A DNA stretch of 64,000 nt, from assembly GCA_022376515.1 (NCBI GenBank), contig WTXI01000144.1, forward strand, positions 1 through 64,000. The letters run 5' to 3'. Made by a program: the position numbers and the translations under genes. How positions within the stretch are numbered: the first letter of the stretch is position 1; the number at the start of each line of letters is the position of its first letter. The notes under the pieces were generated by a model. That model made no database searches. It had not been told where the DNA came from and saw nothing but the letters and a program-made list of their open reading frames with translations. This document shows, one piece after another, positions 10,686 through 23,400 of the stretch. Source of the DNA: Lactifluus volemus. Taxonomy: Eukaryota > Basidiomycota > Agaricomycetes > Russulales > Russulaceae.

Positions 10686-12872
10686 GATGACCTGTCCTTT
10701 CCCTAGTAACCCTTGTTCGCGGTTGAGAAGTGAGAAGATATTGATGGGCTGTCGACTGTGCCAATTGTTCGAAATCGAACTTAGCAAGCACAGAGTTAGA
10801 TTGGACTACTATTGCACTGAGGGATCAGGTTCTCGACGTACCTGCGAGACAGTTGGGCTGAGGGAATATCGAGGGCCGCAGAGGGGCCGTGTGGTTGAGT
10901 GCCGGTGCATGTCACGTGATGCCCAGGGGCCAACATCCACAAAGAGTATCATTAAGTACCATATATCATTTACAAGTGTATCGAACGGTACAAAGGTGTC
11001 AGATAAGAGGAACATTGAGGACCCAGTCCACCGCAACGAGCAGCGATAGGCACCAACCATCTTTACGGCATAGGTGAGACAGGGCTGAACGTACGCTTCC
11101 GAATATTAACATGCAATTGTCCACAAGTCGAATCAAAGATTTTGAAGTACTTGCCTACCAGAATCGCGGGACAAAAAAGGTCATTCGCGTGCTCGCCGAG
11201 GGCGGGAGACAGCAAAGATTGAGCAGTACGTTCCAGGTGTAGCGTGAGCGTTCAGTTGAGGGAGCCTGAGCTAGTAAGTGACGCCTGACGACGCGAACAA
11301 GTTAATGCTGTTGATATGTATGCCAGTAGTGGTCGCCTCAAGCGCTGGAATCTGAGAGGAGCGTTCAGTGGTGTGGAATACGAAAAAGGCATCACACTCA
11401 CAATCGTCATCTTCGCAGACCCCACTGTGTGTGGCGTTCTACTCGATCCGGGCACCACTAGACTTTTATTCTCGAGGGACAGTAAACGAACCACCATTCC
11501 CACCAATGAAGAAGTGCCATCAAAAACGAGGAGGTGCATGAAAAAACGAGGCCATCGAGGCGCGACAGCCGTGGCAGCTGGCCGGGATGACCGGCCCAAT
11601 TTACCGCGCCTGCACCAATCGTCCGACGAACTCCGGCCCGCCAGTATTCTCCCATTGCCATCCGCCCGATTCCTTACACCTTTACAGGGGAATACAATGA
11701 GAGCCACGGTCCCCGCACCCAGACCCTCACGTGTGCCAGTGTGATCTCGCCCTGTTACAATCTCCAAACTCCCGCTGCCCACGTCATCACATTGGTGTTC
11801 CAAATGGCCCGCGACCGCGATCTCACTTCTGCAACTCCCGCCCCATCGACCAACATCATTTTTCGGGCACCCGAGCAAAGAAAAGAAGCATAACTAAATT
11901 TTATCAAGAGCCACGGCCACCAGATGCTCCCCGGAGCTTCGATGGGATGCATAAAAGAAAGAGCAGGTCATCAAACTCCCAGTGATCCGAATGCTCGACT
12001 GACCGTGTCGGAAATGCGAGTTGGCGACGGAAGAAAAGTCGCGTGCCGCCAGGTGCGTAACAGCTCCTGCGCCAGACCTTGCGACCACTCTGAGACTCCA
12101 AGCTGAGCAGTTCAAGCCATGGAGAGGCAGACATTCTGATGAGCTCATCTCCGCTAGACCAACGCTTTGTGTAAACACGGCGTTTCGACGCTTCAACGGC
12201 ACTTACCAACAACTTTCATCGATTCTGGGCTGCAATGGGAGATGTTCCGAGCGCGTGGCCACCACATCAAGACATAGCTCAGCGGGCTCTCCCAGACAAC
12301 GGATCAAGCGGGGCAATTCCATAGCTGCCGAAGGGGATTTGCCCTCGCGCAGGACGGGCAGCCATATTGCATCAAATTTGGTGACATAATGAACCTTAGA
12401 GCTTAGAGTTGAAGTGTTTGTGGCAAGGCGAGCAACATGGCTTCAGTTCGTTACTCCTCGACAACCTGCTACTCCGCTTTTTCATACCTTGAATAGACTT
12501 TTGTGTCCCAGAAAAACGTCTGAAGTGTATGGTAGAGGACCTTCTAAATTTCTCATGAAATGACAGTAGCTCCACTTGGCGATCATCAACCAAGTATTAT
12601 ATGCCCAGTTGTGCCAACAATGGGTGGCTATTTATTCCCAGCGTCAGTCTATAATACGCAACAAAAACTCTGATCTATATTTCTCCTGGCCTGAGGCACC
12701 AAAGTGCGTGCCGCCTGTTTATCGTACATCAAAATAAAAGCAGTAGCAGAGAGCTGATGCGAGAAAGTGGTAAACACTGGGAGGGGTGGGGAACAGTTAT
12801 AAAGACACGTACTAGCGAAAAGCGAAGTGGAGAAGATGAGGACCCATCGAGATCAGTCCAGACACCGGACAA
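10686..12872. other. Class B spacer between units 3 and 4
   Basis: About 2.2 kb with no convincing gene. It shows the class-B intron-like pair on the minus strand (GTGAGTGTG near 11395, CTCTCAG near 11355) and the GC-rich block at 11580-11870. The 3' flank of unit 4 includes a plus-strand TATAAAG at 12798-12804. A 208-codon minus-strand frame (11252-11878) crosses this region, but its counterparts in other units are broken, so I do not call it a gene. Confidence 0.55.
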
Positions 12873-14362
12873 TCAGTCCATTTCTGTGAGATGGACAGTG
12901 ACAGGGTGATTGGAACGCTGGCGTGAGGAAATGAATGGCTGTATTGCTTGTTGCGTGGATGCAGAGCGGGATGGAAGGTAGAGGTGGTGTAGCATAGGCA
13001 ACGTGTCCATGATGCTTTCCCCAGTGAGCTCTAGCAGCGCGGATGCAATAATCTCACCCAGTCTGGGTGGTATACGCATGTGCTGCAAAGCCGAAAATGC
13101 GTGAAAGAGCTCCAGCCATTGGGGGTTATCCACGTAGTCTTTCCAATCTGAAAAGACTTCTCTGTCAGGGTGGCTGGTATCGATGTGAAGCCGTTCTACA
13201 TTGGATAAGAAAGGCGAAATCTTGCCGCATATTTGAGCTAGACATGCGACCTGCCAATCCAACACATGACACGATATCGCGATAGACAGAACGATCCGAA
13301 ATTCCCTCCCTCCCGGTGGGTCACGATGACCGAAGTGGATGATGATGTCCCAGTCATAATAAAAGTACAGCCTCGCTTCCTCGAAGGACCCGGGGATTTG
13401 TGTGCGACTGATAAACTGGAGGAAATGTGGAATGTTAAAGTCGAGCTGATTGAAGAACCGTGTGTCGACGGAAAGAATAACAGGAGTGTCGATCTGAGCC
13501 ACAAGATCCTCAAAGTACTCGCTAGCGCCTTCGAACTCCAAATGGGTGAGAGTGGGGAGGACAACGCGTGTGAATGGAGATGGTGGTCTATTTGCTGGAT
13601 CAGGACGAGAAGCTGGGGATTCGAATCCAATGGAAACTTCTTTAAGCTTTGTCAACGCGGATAGGGCTGTGGCCATAGCTTCGGGTGAAATGTAACCGGT
13701 ATTGGGTATGTTGCTGTAGTCAACTTCGACAAGGTCATGGCAAATTGGAAGAAATTTTGGTAGTGCCGGAAATGGAATACCATACAAGGTGAGAGATTCT
13801 AGACGCGGGGCAGATCCACCCAAAAAGGTATCGTGAAGCACCGGTGCCGCTGACTTCCGAAGGTAAAGACGTGTCAAAACTGGATATGGCTTCTTCATCA
13901 CTTTATTGAGTCGCTTCAATAGAGTATTTGTTATTTCGAGATCGATTTTGGACACGCGATCGTGATGCTCGAGTGCGGCAATAATGTTAGCTCCACTCAG
14001 AGGGAGTCGCCAATTCGATTCCTCTATGATGATAGGAAAGGCGTGTGGCCAGACATCTAGCGTCTTCTTCACGGGTGTCTTCGCATGGCATTCAAGTCGC
14101 AAATCAAGACGAAGCGGTGATTCAAACACAATGAATCTCCACCTTTGGCATACGTGAACCAGTGCAATCCACCATCGAGGGGAGTATGTTTTACACAAGT
14201 CGAAGATGTCAAGGAGGACATTGTCAGGGAGGGATCTGACTGTAACGCGTGGGAAAGAAATGAGGCCTACTCGATCCAAGTGAGTGATTGCTTCAGCGGC
14301 AGCCCATGGTCCTGAGACGTACCTGGGCCTCTTTGATTAAAAACTACCTTCCGATGATGCAT
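12873..14362 (-). CDS. F-box/LRR-like protein, unit 4 (477 aa)
   Basis: Exon 1 14323-14362 (MHHRKVVFNQRGP), intron 14267-14322 (56 nt), exon 2 12873-14266. The spliced frame gives 477 residues. The F-box region is SLPDNVLLDIFDLC and RWWIALVHVCQRWRF. The copy has the FYYDWDIIIHFGHRD variant of the first variable loop and DTSHPDREVFSDW at the second. Its C-terminus (ASALLELTGES) is nearly the same as partial unit 9, making the two close relatives. It belongs to the MH first-exon type together with units 1 and 6. Probable SCF substrate adaptor. Confidence 0.87.
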
Positions 14363-14510
14363 AGAGGACGATGCTAGTAACTCCTATTTGTTGAGAAGAT
14401 GGATAATTAATGGGTTGTCGAGTGTGACTGCCAGTGCTAGTAGCTCGAAATTCAACTTAGCAAGCACGGAGTTAGCTTGGACTGCTATTGCAGTGAGGGA
14501 TCTGGAGTAC
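14363..14510. other. Proximal upstream region of unit 4
   Basis: This is the presumed promoter region of unit 4, homologous to 1878-2000 and 53630-53715. It ends in GTAC at 14507-14510, where the TIR element begins. The normal continuation of the unit resumes at 17806. Confidence 0.6.
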
Positions 14511-14600
14511 ATCAGGATTTTCACAATTTTCTTGTCACGTCTTGTTCCTCTTGTCACATCTTGTCAACAGGCTCCCACAAGCTCCCACAAGCTCTAAAAA
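14511..14600. repeat. Left end and subterminal repeats of TIR element
   Basis: Starts ATCAGGATTTTC and contains repeated CTTGTCA or CTTGTTC words at about 14530, 14541, 14552 and 14563, followed by a short direct repeat GCTCCCACAA x2 and GCTCTAAAAA x2. It matches the right end in inverted orientation (both contain CTTGTCACATCTTGTCA). Confidence 0.7.
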
Positions 14601-14853
14601 GCTCTAAAAAGCTCCTACAAGACCGACAAGCGGACAAGACACAAGAGCCACAAGGTAGGTATGAAATCGCACAAGATGGTCAGATATTTGTGCATATAAG
14701 ACAAAACAAGTGCACAAGACAACAAGTGCACAAGATGACAAGGCAAAAAAGTTCAAAATCATGGTATTATATTGGTGATACTCTACCACACAGTACACAA
14801 ATCCAGTGCCATTCTGACAGGCAAATAGTTGTCCCATCACACTGTATTTCACA

Positions 14854-15872
14854 CTAGCGCTTGTACAGGAGAAAATTGCTCCGATCGACTGCAACGCGAC
14901 TAAGATCCATCCCACACCGAATCAGGTGCTGCTGACGTATCTGTCGCCATCGCCATGGACAAGCACAGGCCGCTCTGTAATGGGTCAGGTGGTGACGAGA
15001 GGGTGTCGGGCCACTAGGACCGATCGGCCTGGCAGGGTTTTTGTCTCTCTCTTGTCTACAGCCCGCCGGGCTCCCCTGTCCCACTATTGATCGCTCGCGC
15101 AGCATGCCCCACTCACCAGTTAGAACTTGAAATAGATGCGGAGTGCAAAAAGGCAAGTAGCGCACCTTCATCGAAGCCTCAGACAGGACAAAGTCACCCT
15201 CTGGATGCCGCATTTCCATATGTTCTTGGTACTTACGCAGCTCCTCGATTCCCTTTTGGGAGCATGAAGATCGCAACACAGCTGACTGCATTGTACTCGG
15301 CCTGAACGTCTGCGTTGCGTCGCCGCGCCGCAACCTTTTCGTTCTCGCCTTCGCGCGGGGCGAATTTGCTCGGATCCGGAAGAGGTTCTAAATCAACAGC
15401 CACCAACCACCACCATCAATGGGCTTACAACGGAAGCGAAAAGCGGGGCAAAGGACGCACTCGGGTCGACCTCCCCAACGCCACCGCCCACGCTTGCAGA
15501 ACACGTACACGGAGACGACGACCCCGTCCCCTGTCCACCATAGCTAAGAGTGGCAAAACGAGGGGGCGAGCGCGGGCTGCCGACACCTACGCCAAAGAGC
15601 TTCTTCGAAGCCAGCGATAGGGCGCGTGAGAGAGCGTTTGTTGCGGAGCGGCCCATCGGAATCGGTACGCCACTGTGGCTCGGTGGTGGTGGGAAGGTTG
15701 GGCCAGATGGTGAGTCCGGTGAGAGGTGAGGCAGAAGATCAGGGAGGCGCTTCTCATCGTTGGCAGAGGCAAGCATCGGCGGTACGTGGCGGTCAAGGAG
15801 AGGCCGACGCCGGGTTGCATTGATCTCTGTGGGATGGTCTGATTTTCTGAAGACTTTGGTATGCATTAACAT
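14854..15872 (-). pseudogene. Captured gene fragment resembling Atg1 kinase C-terminal part
   Basis: Two peptides on the minus strand resemble parts of the autophagy kinase Atg1. One is NALSRALSLASKKLFG (about 15585-15650), like the serine-rich middle region. The other is QKGIEELRKYQEHMEMRHP followed by EGDFVLSE (about 15165-15261), like the start of the C-terminal MIT-type domain that binds Atg13 in known Atg1 proteins. The stretch between them is readable only in a third frame (about 15262-15372), and a further single-base loss follows VLSE. The kinase domain is absent. I infer a decayed, captured fragment and not a working gene. The Atg1 match is from memory of the family and is moderate. 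Confidence 0.45.
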
Positions 15873-16779
15873 ATTTACCGTCCACTACCCGATTGAATTC
15901 GACAGCTTGTGTGTCTTCTACAAGTACATACTCCCTACGGAGCAAGCCGTCCTCTTCTGTCTCCCTTGAAGTGCGAGACTGCAGCCATAGTTGGACCTTG
16001 TTGAGCAAGAAATGAAGCCTGGGTGAGTCCAGGACGCCGCCTCACCTTTGGTCATATAAACGGCACTAAAGGGGAATGGTCAGAGAACGTATGGATGAAA
16101 AAAATATACCACTAACTCAGAAGGTTACAATTTTCGAACTGCACTGGGGGTGTTGACACATTTACGACCAGTGACCAGGGGAAATAGCAACAGCGAGAAG
16201 GGTGAAGGAAGCGAAGGTAGGCTCAAAAGAGCGGTAAGCCTTTCTCTAAGTCGTTCGAAAAAAAATTGTCGTACGATTTTAATTTCCCACACGAATTTGA
16301 AAGTTCAACTTAGCCACCAATGTGCATCAATACCAACTTGCTCAACCATGCCCTTCCGAAGTGGGGTCCTTGTCAACTTGCGTTCGGGAGTAAGTCACCA
16401 CCTGGCATCTTGTATATGATGTTAATCAGCCTCCCACAGACTCAATTGAGTATGGCCAAGGCAGAAAGAGAACTCGTGTTTCTGTGAGTCTTATGTTTGC
16501 TCTGTATTTTCTTTTTTTTTTTCAGACCAGTTTTGAAAGATCGTCCCATTCCACCCTGTCGCTGAATCCTTTGGCGTGAGCACCTGGCAGTAGCTTTCCC
16601 GTCCTGGCAATCCATCATCCCACAACTTGCGTTTTTCTTCGTTTTTGAGGACATGTTCCATTATTTCTGTTCGTTGGTTCCCGCTACATTTGGCCTTTTT
16701 TCCCCCCAAGTCCTTGCTAATCTTCGTGTATATATTCTCACAGCTCATCAACTTCTTCACACATCCTTACTCTACAAAC

Positions 16780-17609
16780 CTATCCATGAGCTCCACCACA
16801 AATATTCTGCGCCTTTTGGCCTTGCTGCCGAGCACGCACACCTGGCAATCAGGAAGGGCCATCGTACGAGCTTTTGCACTGGATTGGACCCAAGGTGCGT
16901 TCAGCCTCGTTGGCTCGCTTGCGTGGCAAAAGGTGTGATCGTCACTGGCCACCGTTTTCTTTGGCTATGACAGGGATCGTGTGTGCAAGGATCTGGAATA
17001 TGCTTCTCGAGGTCCGCGTTCGTTCCGGAGCGTCGGCGATTCGAACGTGGGCTCCTTGAGCTTATGCATCAGCGAGTCCCAGCGGTTTGAAAGAAGTTGG
17101 CCGAAAGGAAAGAGCACCGCGAGACAAAAGTGCGAATGGGACCACGAGCGTGATCAACGAAACGAAACGTTTGGACTGTTCAGTGATCGCGACAGGGATT
17201 GGTACGGTCGTAGCTACTCGCCCAGTGACAATTGTGACCGCTATGGCGTATAGGGTCCGCGAAAAAGACTATCGTGACGACTGCTCCCAGGACTTCGACC
17301 GTGATCGCCTATTGTGATCGATCGCATTCTCGGGAGGGTAACTACGACCGTGAACACCCACGATCCTCTCCTGTGGCGGCGGTCTTTCCATCCCCGCCAC
17401 CGCCTCCTGCCGCGCACACTAGTGGTGCTTCCAAACTGTCCCCGGCACCCACCCCTCTCCCGAGCAAGTCTCCCACGTCGAACGTTCAGAACATGACTCC
17501 AGAGGAGCGGCACGCTATTATCCAAGCTGAGGCGCAATGCCGTACTGTGGAGCGCATGGCTGAGGACCTGAGGCCAAACTTGCAGGACACCTTGGCAGGT
17601 GAATGTTGA
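16780..17609 (+). pseudogene. Decayed coding fragment, Arg/Asp/Tyr-rich protein
   Basis: A plus-strand coding trace is split over three frames: DRDRDWYGRSYSPSDNCDRYG (to about 17250), EKDYRDDCSQDFDRDR (about 17262-17313), then SHSREGNYDREHPRSSP with a proline-rich tail and MTPEERHAIIQAEAQCRTVERM ending at 17609. Low-complexity R/D/Y repeats continue across the frame changes, which argues for indels in a once-continuous reading frame. An upstream stretch (about 16785-16975) may be an earlier exon with an intron, but this is weak. The parent protein was not recognised. It lies inside the TIR element and is probably captured host sequence. Confidence 0.4.
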
Positions 17610-17805
17610 ACATTGAATGTGTGAGACCATACACTACTAGCACTCAGAATGTGAATACAAAGTAGTTACAAAATTTTTAGTAACTTGTCATCTTGTCGCT
17701 CTTGTTGAGCTTGTAAGGTCTTGCCAGCTTGTTGACAAGCTGTGACAAGATGTGACAAGCCTTGACAAGCTGAAAAGCCCACAAGAAAGCTGTTATCTTG
17801 CTGAT
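17606..17805. repeat. Right end and subterminal repeats of TIR element
   Basis: Contains at least five TGACAAG/ACAAG words (inverse of CTTGTCA) between about 17690 and 17790 and ends CTGAT, mirroring the left end. GTAC follows at 17806-17809. Confidence 0.7.
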
Positions 17806-18894
17806 GTACCTGCGAGAAAGAGAACTCTTTGACAGTAGGCGTTGATAGTTCAGCTGAGGGCCGCAGACGGCGCAGAGAGGCTGTGTTGTTGAGGTCGCAC
17901 GATCCATGTTCCGAGTCAATGACACACGATGCACGTGCACCACAGCCCCGAGCCCATGAGAATGCGGTCACTCATCTGGCAGCGATAGAGGCCAACATCC
18001 ACTCTGAGTATCATCACATATAATGTATAAAGTACAAGTTTACTAACGAACGATACAAAGGTATCCCTGAGAAGAGGAACATCGAAGGGAAAGTCCACCG
18101 CGATGACCAGTGATAGCGATGGTTCTCGAGAGCGCTTACTATTAGTTACGCCCAACAGCCATCATTATGACATAGGTGGAGGGACAGGGCTATACGTACT
18201 CTCCCGACTATTAATATTAATTCTGTCCACAAGTCGACACACAATCGATATTTTGAAGCACTGGCTGACTTGGACTCGCGGGAAATAATGGTCGTTCGCG
18301 AGCTCGAGGCGGTACATCCCCAGTGCTGCCTGAGCATTCGATATTGTCGAGACGCATGTCGGTGTTAGTCGCATAAGTGCTGGAATGATAGTTACGAACT
18401 TGTCATTCAGGTAGGGCAGGCTAGTACACTGCGGACACAGGAAATCTGAGAGAAGCGGTCGCAGGGGTAGTGTGGAGAACGGAGAAGGCAACTCACTCAC
18501 AAACATCTTGGCTCATTTCCAGGAAGATGCCACTGTTCGTGTGGCATTCTGCTCGTTCCGCGCACCATTACACTTCCTCAAGATGGTAGATATGCTAGCC
18601 ACTGGCATCAAAGAGGTTCCACAAAAAGAGGAGGGTCACGGTCTCAAGGGGAGAAACGAAAGGAGCACAAGGATAGAACAAATTACGACTCACTATCATA
18701 GTCCATATGAGAACGCAACGGACGATGACGTGGGTGTGGGTGTGTTGCGGATAGGATAAAAGAGGAAAAGGAAGAAAGATAATCTGACGTGATAAATTGA
18801 AGGGGAACACGCTGACTCGAGGACTCGAGCTCGGAGATGTTCGTCACGAAGCGGAAATGCTGGCATGGAGACCCGAGTGGATTATGGCGTAGAC
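17806..18894. other. Class A spacer upstream of unit 4, resumed
   Basis: After the TIR element the tandem-unit spacer resumes with the block GAGAAAGAGAACTC and the class-A blocks, including the minus-strand GTGAGTGAG ... CTCTCAG pair at about 18440-18505. It closely matches 2030-3090 and 53720-54715. It stops at 18909, where the large LINE is inserted, and continues at 47029. Confidence 0.65.
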
Positions 18895-18909
18895 ATAAAA
18901 TGGGAAATT
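18895..18909. repeat. Target-site duplication, left copy (large LINE)
   Basis: ATAAAATGGGAAATT occurs here and at 47014-47028. The flanking spacer is continuous across the two copies when compared with 54700-54740. Confidence 0.92.
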
Positions 18910-18910
18910 C

Positions 18911-19542
18911 ATGGACCTTAATCCAGAACTCCCACCACTTCCAACCCTAACCCTACTCTCAACACAGTTAATCATCCCGCCTGATAAACCTCCCGACCCC
19001 TCCATCTCCCTGCTATTCCCGGAAAACACCCAGTATAGGGTCCCGGAGAACCCATTTAAGGGATCACTCCCCAAAATGCGGAACAAGGAGTATAAGGACA
19101 CTCTTAAAAAAGCTTTAGATGACATAAGAGCACCTTTCCTCTTCAACACCGACGAACCGATAGAGTTCGATGGTGCGTGTGTAGATGTAGATATGTCCAC
19201 CGAAACCTTTAACGCCGCAATGACCACGGTCATTGCGGCTGTCGAGAGAGGATACTTCTCATCGCGAGACCCCACCCCTCTGGGCCCCCGTGAGTGGGCC
19301 CGCCTGTCATGTGCCTTACTGGCCGCTGTTGGTAGAGGCTACCACTGACAGTACAGCACAGAAAAAGAAAGCACACTTGACAGAGTCCGAGCTAACGTGA
19401 TTGACCCGGACCCACTCCCCGGTAACCCGTCGCTGTTCCATCGCCTGGCCGCCATAGCAGACGATTTGAACACACATATCGGAGTTGACCAGGAGGACTA
19501 CCAGGACTGGTACCTCACCCTTAAAAATGAGTTCAACACCAA
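18911..19542 (+). pseudogene. LINE ORF1, segment 1 (N-terminal)
   Basis: Starts at ATG 18911 (MDLNPELPPLPTLTLLS). A TGA at 19346-19348 interrupts the frame, which then continues open to the Gypsy-1 junction at 19542. Both parts are in the same frame, so this looks like one nonsense mutation. The region is a proline-rich LINE ORF1 N-terminus of the kind that precedes the RNA-binding part. No known catalytic role. Confidence 0.75.
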
Positions 19543-20441
19543 TGAACGTACTCTGACGAGTACGGGCGAGTCCGAGGAAAGCAAAAGGGGAGTCGACGAG
19601 CGGTCGGAGAGGCGTGCGTGGGAATAGTTTTCGAATCGGGAAGGAGCGTGTGTCGGACGCATTTGGTTTTCGAACGCGTAGTCGAAGTCGGCGTGGTAAC
19701 GATCAGAGCAGACGAGAACAAGAGACGAGACAGTGACGAAGTGCGACGAGAGAGTAAACGAGAGTTTTCGAGACAAACTTAGTGATCCGAAGAGAAAGTG
19801 TGTATTTGGATGCCCTTCTAGGCCAATGGGCAAGGCCTTTATATATGTTTTTCTTGTAAGTAGCTCGACGAAAAGGGGAAAGTCTTTTGAGGGCAATGCT
19901 AGACAACACTGCCCCCTAGGACATGCTAAAGTAGGGTGAAACGAAAGATAGTCGAAAGGAAAGGGGAATGTAAGGGTCGAGCCGAGGAGGCGCTGCACCG
20001 GCAACGCTCCGAATGGCTTGCCCTTGCGCGCGATGTCGCTCGATAGTCCGTAAAAGGGGGATAAGAGGCGGTGGGAGAGTGGTAGCACGCTGATAAGCGG
20101 CGTCTCGTAGCACCAGTATAATAGAAAAAGTCTGTAAAAGAGGCTAAGAAGATCCAAGTAAACTAGAAGTGAGCACTGCCAGAAACTGATATGAAGGTCC
20201 CAACAGCGGAAGATACTCAATATATACAAGTCCATTCACTTTGAAAGGCTGTCCGACAGGTGTCTTCAGCTGAAAATGCGTCGGAGTCGGTGATCGCGGT
20301 GATGTTGATTTTGCGGAGAGGCGCAGCGGCGGGTTGACGGAATTGGAACGTCCGAATCAGGTCGATGTTTAGGGCAGGCACAAGGACGAGTTTGGATGTG
20401 AAATCGGCAAATTCGAAGGTGCAGGTAAGGTCCACCTTACA
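19543..20441 (-). repeat. Gypsy-1 LTR (3' LTR in element orientation)
   Basis: 899 bp, matching 27124-28022 with about 10 substitutions and no length change. The pol stop codon (20437-20439) lies just inside this LTR. A short purine run (GGGAGA in element sense, 20442-20447) immediately before it could be the polypurine tract. Confidence 0.95.
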
Positions 20442-23400
20442 TCTCCCAGGGGGTCAAAATCTGACCGTCCCCAGTCAGAACGTTGTCGTCTTGAGTTCCG
20501 TGGATAACGTCTTCGTCTTGAATGACTGAGACGAGGTCTTCACGATCGAGGATGCGAGTGACGGGGATGAAGGCACGAGAGTGGGCCAAGTAGGGGACGA
20601 GACGAAACGCAGCGTAACGGAGGTTGGAGACGGTGCCATCGAGTTCGGCTAGGCAGTAAGCGCTTCCGCGGGTCTGACGAATGACGACCATAGGGCCGAA
20701 ATAGCGGGGCTTAGTCTTGCGAGCGAGGTCGGACTCGATGGAGGAGTTCCAGACCAAAACGAGAGTGCCTGGTTCGTAAGTCGCGTTGCGGATGGTCTTT
20801 TCGAAGAGCTTCTCGAACTGTCGAACTGAGGTAAGTTGAGACTTGTAAATGCTGTCCTGAATCGAGGCGAGGTCGTCATCGCAGTGTTGGAGTTGGCAAG
20901 CGCGGGTGGCAACGAGGTCTGCGGTGGGAAGTGGCTTGGTAAGGTTTGGCACGAGAAAGGTTGCTAAGGTGATATCGAAGGGAAGAATGGGCTCGACACC
21001 ATGAGCCATGTAGAAAGGAGTGAACCCAGTAGAACGACGGGTGGTGACGCGATCGGCCCAGAAAACGTGTGGTGCGACGACAGGCCACTTCGAGATGTCT
21101 CCCTCGCAGGCTTTGACGATGGATTTGCGAATGGTTCGGTGCTGGCGTTCGACAATGCCGTTGGCGCGGGAATTGTAAGGTGAGATGCGAATGTGACGAA
21201 TACTGTATTTATGAGCGAGCCAATCGAGCGCGGCGACGTAGGCGGTGCCGTTATCGGTAACGATTTCGGCGACAGCTCCCCAACGGCATAGGATATCTTT
21301 GAAAATAAAAGTGCCAAGGGTTCGGCCGGTTTCTGTGCGGAGCGCGCGCCATTCGGGCCAGGCTGAGAGCGAACAACGGGCTTGGACGATGTATCGGAAG
21401 CCAGCGGCAGGGGGCATGAACATGGTATCGATGTAGACCTTGCGGAAGAGGGGGGCGGGGAAGTCGACAGTTGGCGGGATGCGAACCTTGGTGGTTTGGC
21501 GGAGCTGGCATTCGTGACAGGTGTCGACATACCATTTGATGTCTTGCTCCATGGATGGCCACCAGAAACGATCGAGGAGGGTTCGATGAGTAGAATAAAA
21601 GCCCTTGTGGCCTAAGTTGTCATGGGCATCGCGAACGAGGAGGAGGCGTTGAGCAGGGGCGATGTAAAGTTGATGGCGGCCTTGGCCTCGAAGACGCCAG
21701 AGTTGGTCATTGATGAGGGCGAACCGCTTAACGCGTCGGAGGAATTTGTCGGGAGTGGAGTCAGGTAGGTCAGTGGGGAGCTTGAGGGTGCGTAGGTAGT
21801 CGGAAATGAGAGCGATGTCGGAGTCGGCCTTGAGGAGGTGGTCTGAGGAGGGAAGGACGGGCGCTGGGGTATCAGCGTCCCCAAGGATGAGAACAAGGGT
21901 CGAGAGCGGAGAAGGTTCAGCTAGTCCTAGTCCAGACAAGACCCAGATACCAAGGGAGAGAGCAGCGTCGATCCATTCTTCCGGATCTTCTTCATCAGCG
22001 TCTTCTCCTTCAACAGGGGCACGGCGAGACAGGCCGTCGGGTCCATGGTGTTTCTCAGCGGGGACATGGACTAGTTTGAAATCGAATAAGTGAATTGCGG
22101 CGATCCAGCGATTGATAGTGGCGTTCGGCTGGGTGTCGGGGTTGTTGAGCATTCCGCGAATGAATGAGGCATCCATTTCGACGATAAGGTTTCGGGCGCC
22201 GACTAGATAGAGGCGGAGTGCACGGAGCGCGCGAAATAAACCATACAATTCTAGCTTAGCTTGAGAGTAGCAGGCCTCGCGTTCGTTCCAAGAGATAGAG
22301 CCGAAACGAGAGGGGCGACACGTGCCATCAGGAGATTCTTGAGACAAGATCCAGCCGACGCCTCGGACAGAAGAGTCCACGGCAAGGTATACTGGGCGAT
22401 CGGAGGAGTAGTCAATCGAGATGAGGGCAGGAGAATTGATGATGGCCTCCTTGAGTGTTTGCATAGCGATATTGTGTTTGTCTTCCCAGACAAAGGCCTC
22501 GCCTTTGCGCGTGAGGTCGACGAGAGGGCGAGCAATAGCAGAGTAGTTCTTGATCCAGATGCGCATGAAGCCGGTGGTGCCCAAAAACACGTGGACATCG
22601 GTGAGGGACTTGCACGGAGGCCAGTCGCGAATTTTGGAGATTTTCGAGTCGTCAGGGATACGGCCTTCGTAGTTGCATTTGTGACCTAAGATGACAACTT
22701 CAGGGACAGCAATAAATAGCTTCTTGGCCGAGACAGTGGCGCCAGCGCAGCCGAGACGATGGAGAACGCGGTGAACGTCATTGAGGTGTTCCCAGATAAA
22801 TTGACGGATGCCGGGATTGGCAGGAATGGTGGCGTAAGTGCTGTCAGAGATCTCGTAGCGTGTGAGCGGTCCCTTGATAGCACAGTCATCGACAAAGGGG
22901 CGGGCGACATGAGGGATCTCAGGTTCCAAGATAAAGGTAACGTCATCATGGAAGATCGCTACGGCGTTTGTCCAGCCCTGAGGGAGACAAGTGAGTCGCA
23001 CAGCTCCGATAGGCGATTGAATGGTGGTGAGATCGCGAGAAGCAATGTCGAGCGAGCGATGGTCATAGCCGACAAAGAGATCTAGCATGGAGTAGCAAGA
23101 TCTGCCAGCCATACCCTCAATAAGTTGATCAGCAAGAGGGGGAACACTGGAGTTGCGAATGGTGACAGCATTGAGTGGCTGGAGGTCGTGGACAAGTCGA
23201 AGGGAGCCATTCTTCTTCTTCACGCAGAACCAGCGGGAGCGGTAAGATGCATCAGAGCGCTCGTAGACACCAGCTGCGAATTTGTCTTTGAAAATTTGAA
23301 TTACGTCGTCTAAGATTCCAGAAGGGATGGGAATGTTCTTGTGTGCCCAAGGCACATGTTCGATGACAGGAATCTTGACAGGGGCGAAGTAATCATCACG

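Larger units (their letters stand above)
14511..17805. mobile_element. 3.3-kb TIR DNA element carrying host gene fragments
   Basis: The element interrupts a spacer block whose two halves meet at GTAC (14507-14510 and 17806-17809). Both ends begin ATCAG when read inward. Both subterminal regions hold several copies of CTTGTCA-like motifs: four on the left at about 14530-14575 and four or more on the right at about 17690-17770, in inverted orientation. Such arrays are typical transposase-binding regions of DNA transposons. No transposase is recognisable, so the element is non-autonomous. The interior carries decayed coding pieces (see separate entries). The superfamily cannot be assigned by eye; the 4-bp duplication is provisional because this unit lacks about nine bases next to the junction. 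Confidence 0.7.

Noticed and set aside
11252..11878. A 208-codon minus-strand frame in the unit 3-4 spacer
   Set aside because: Equivalent positions in the other spacers are interrupted or shifted, it spans an intron-like pair, and no domain is visible.
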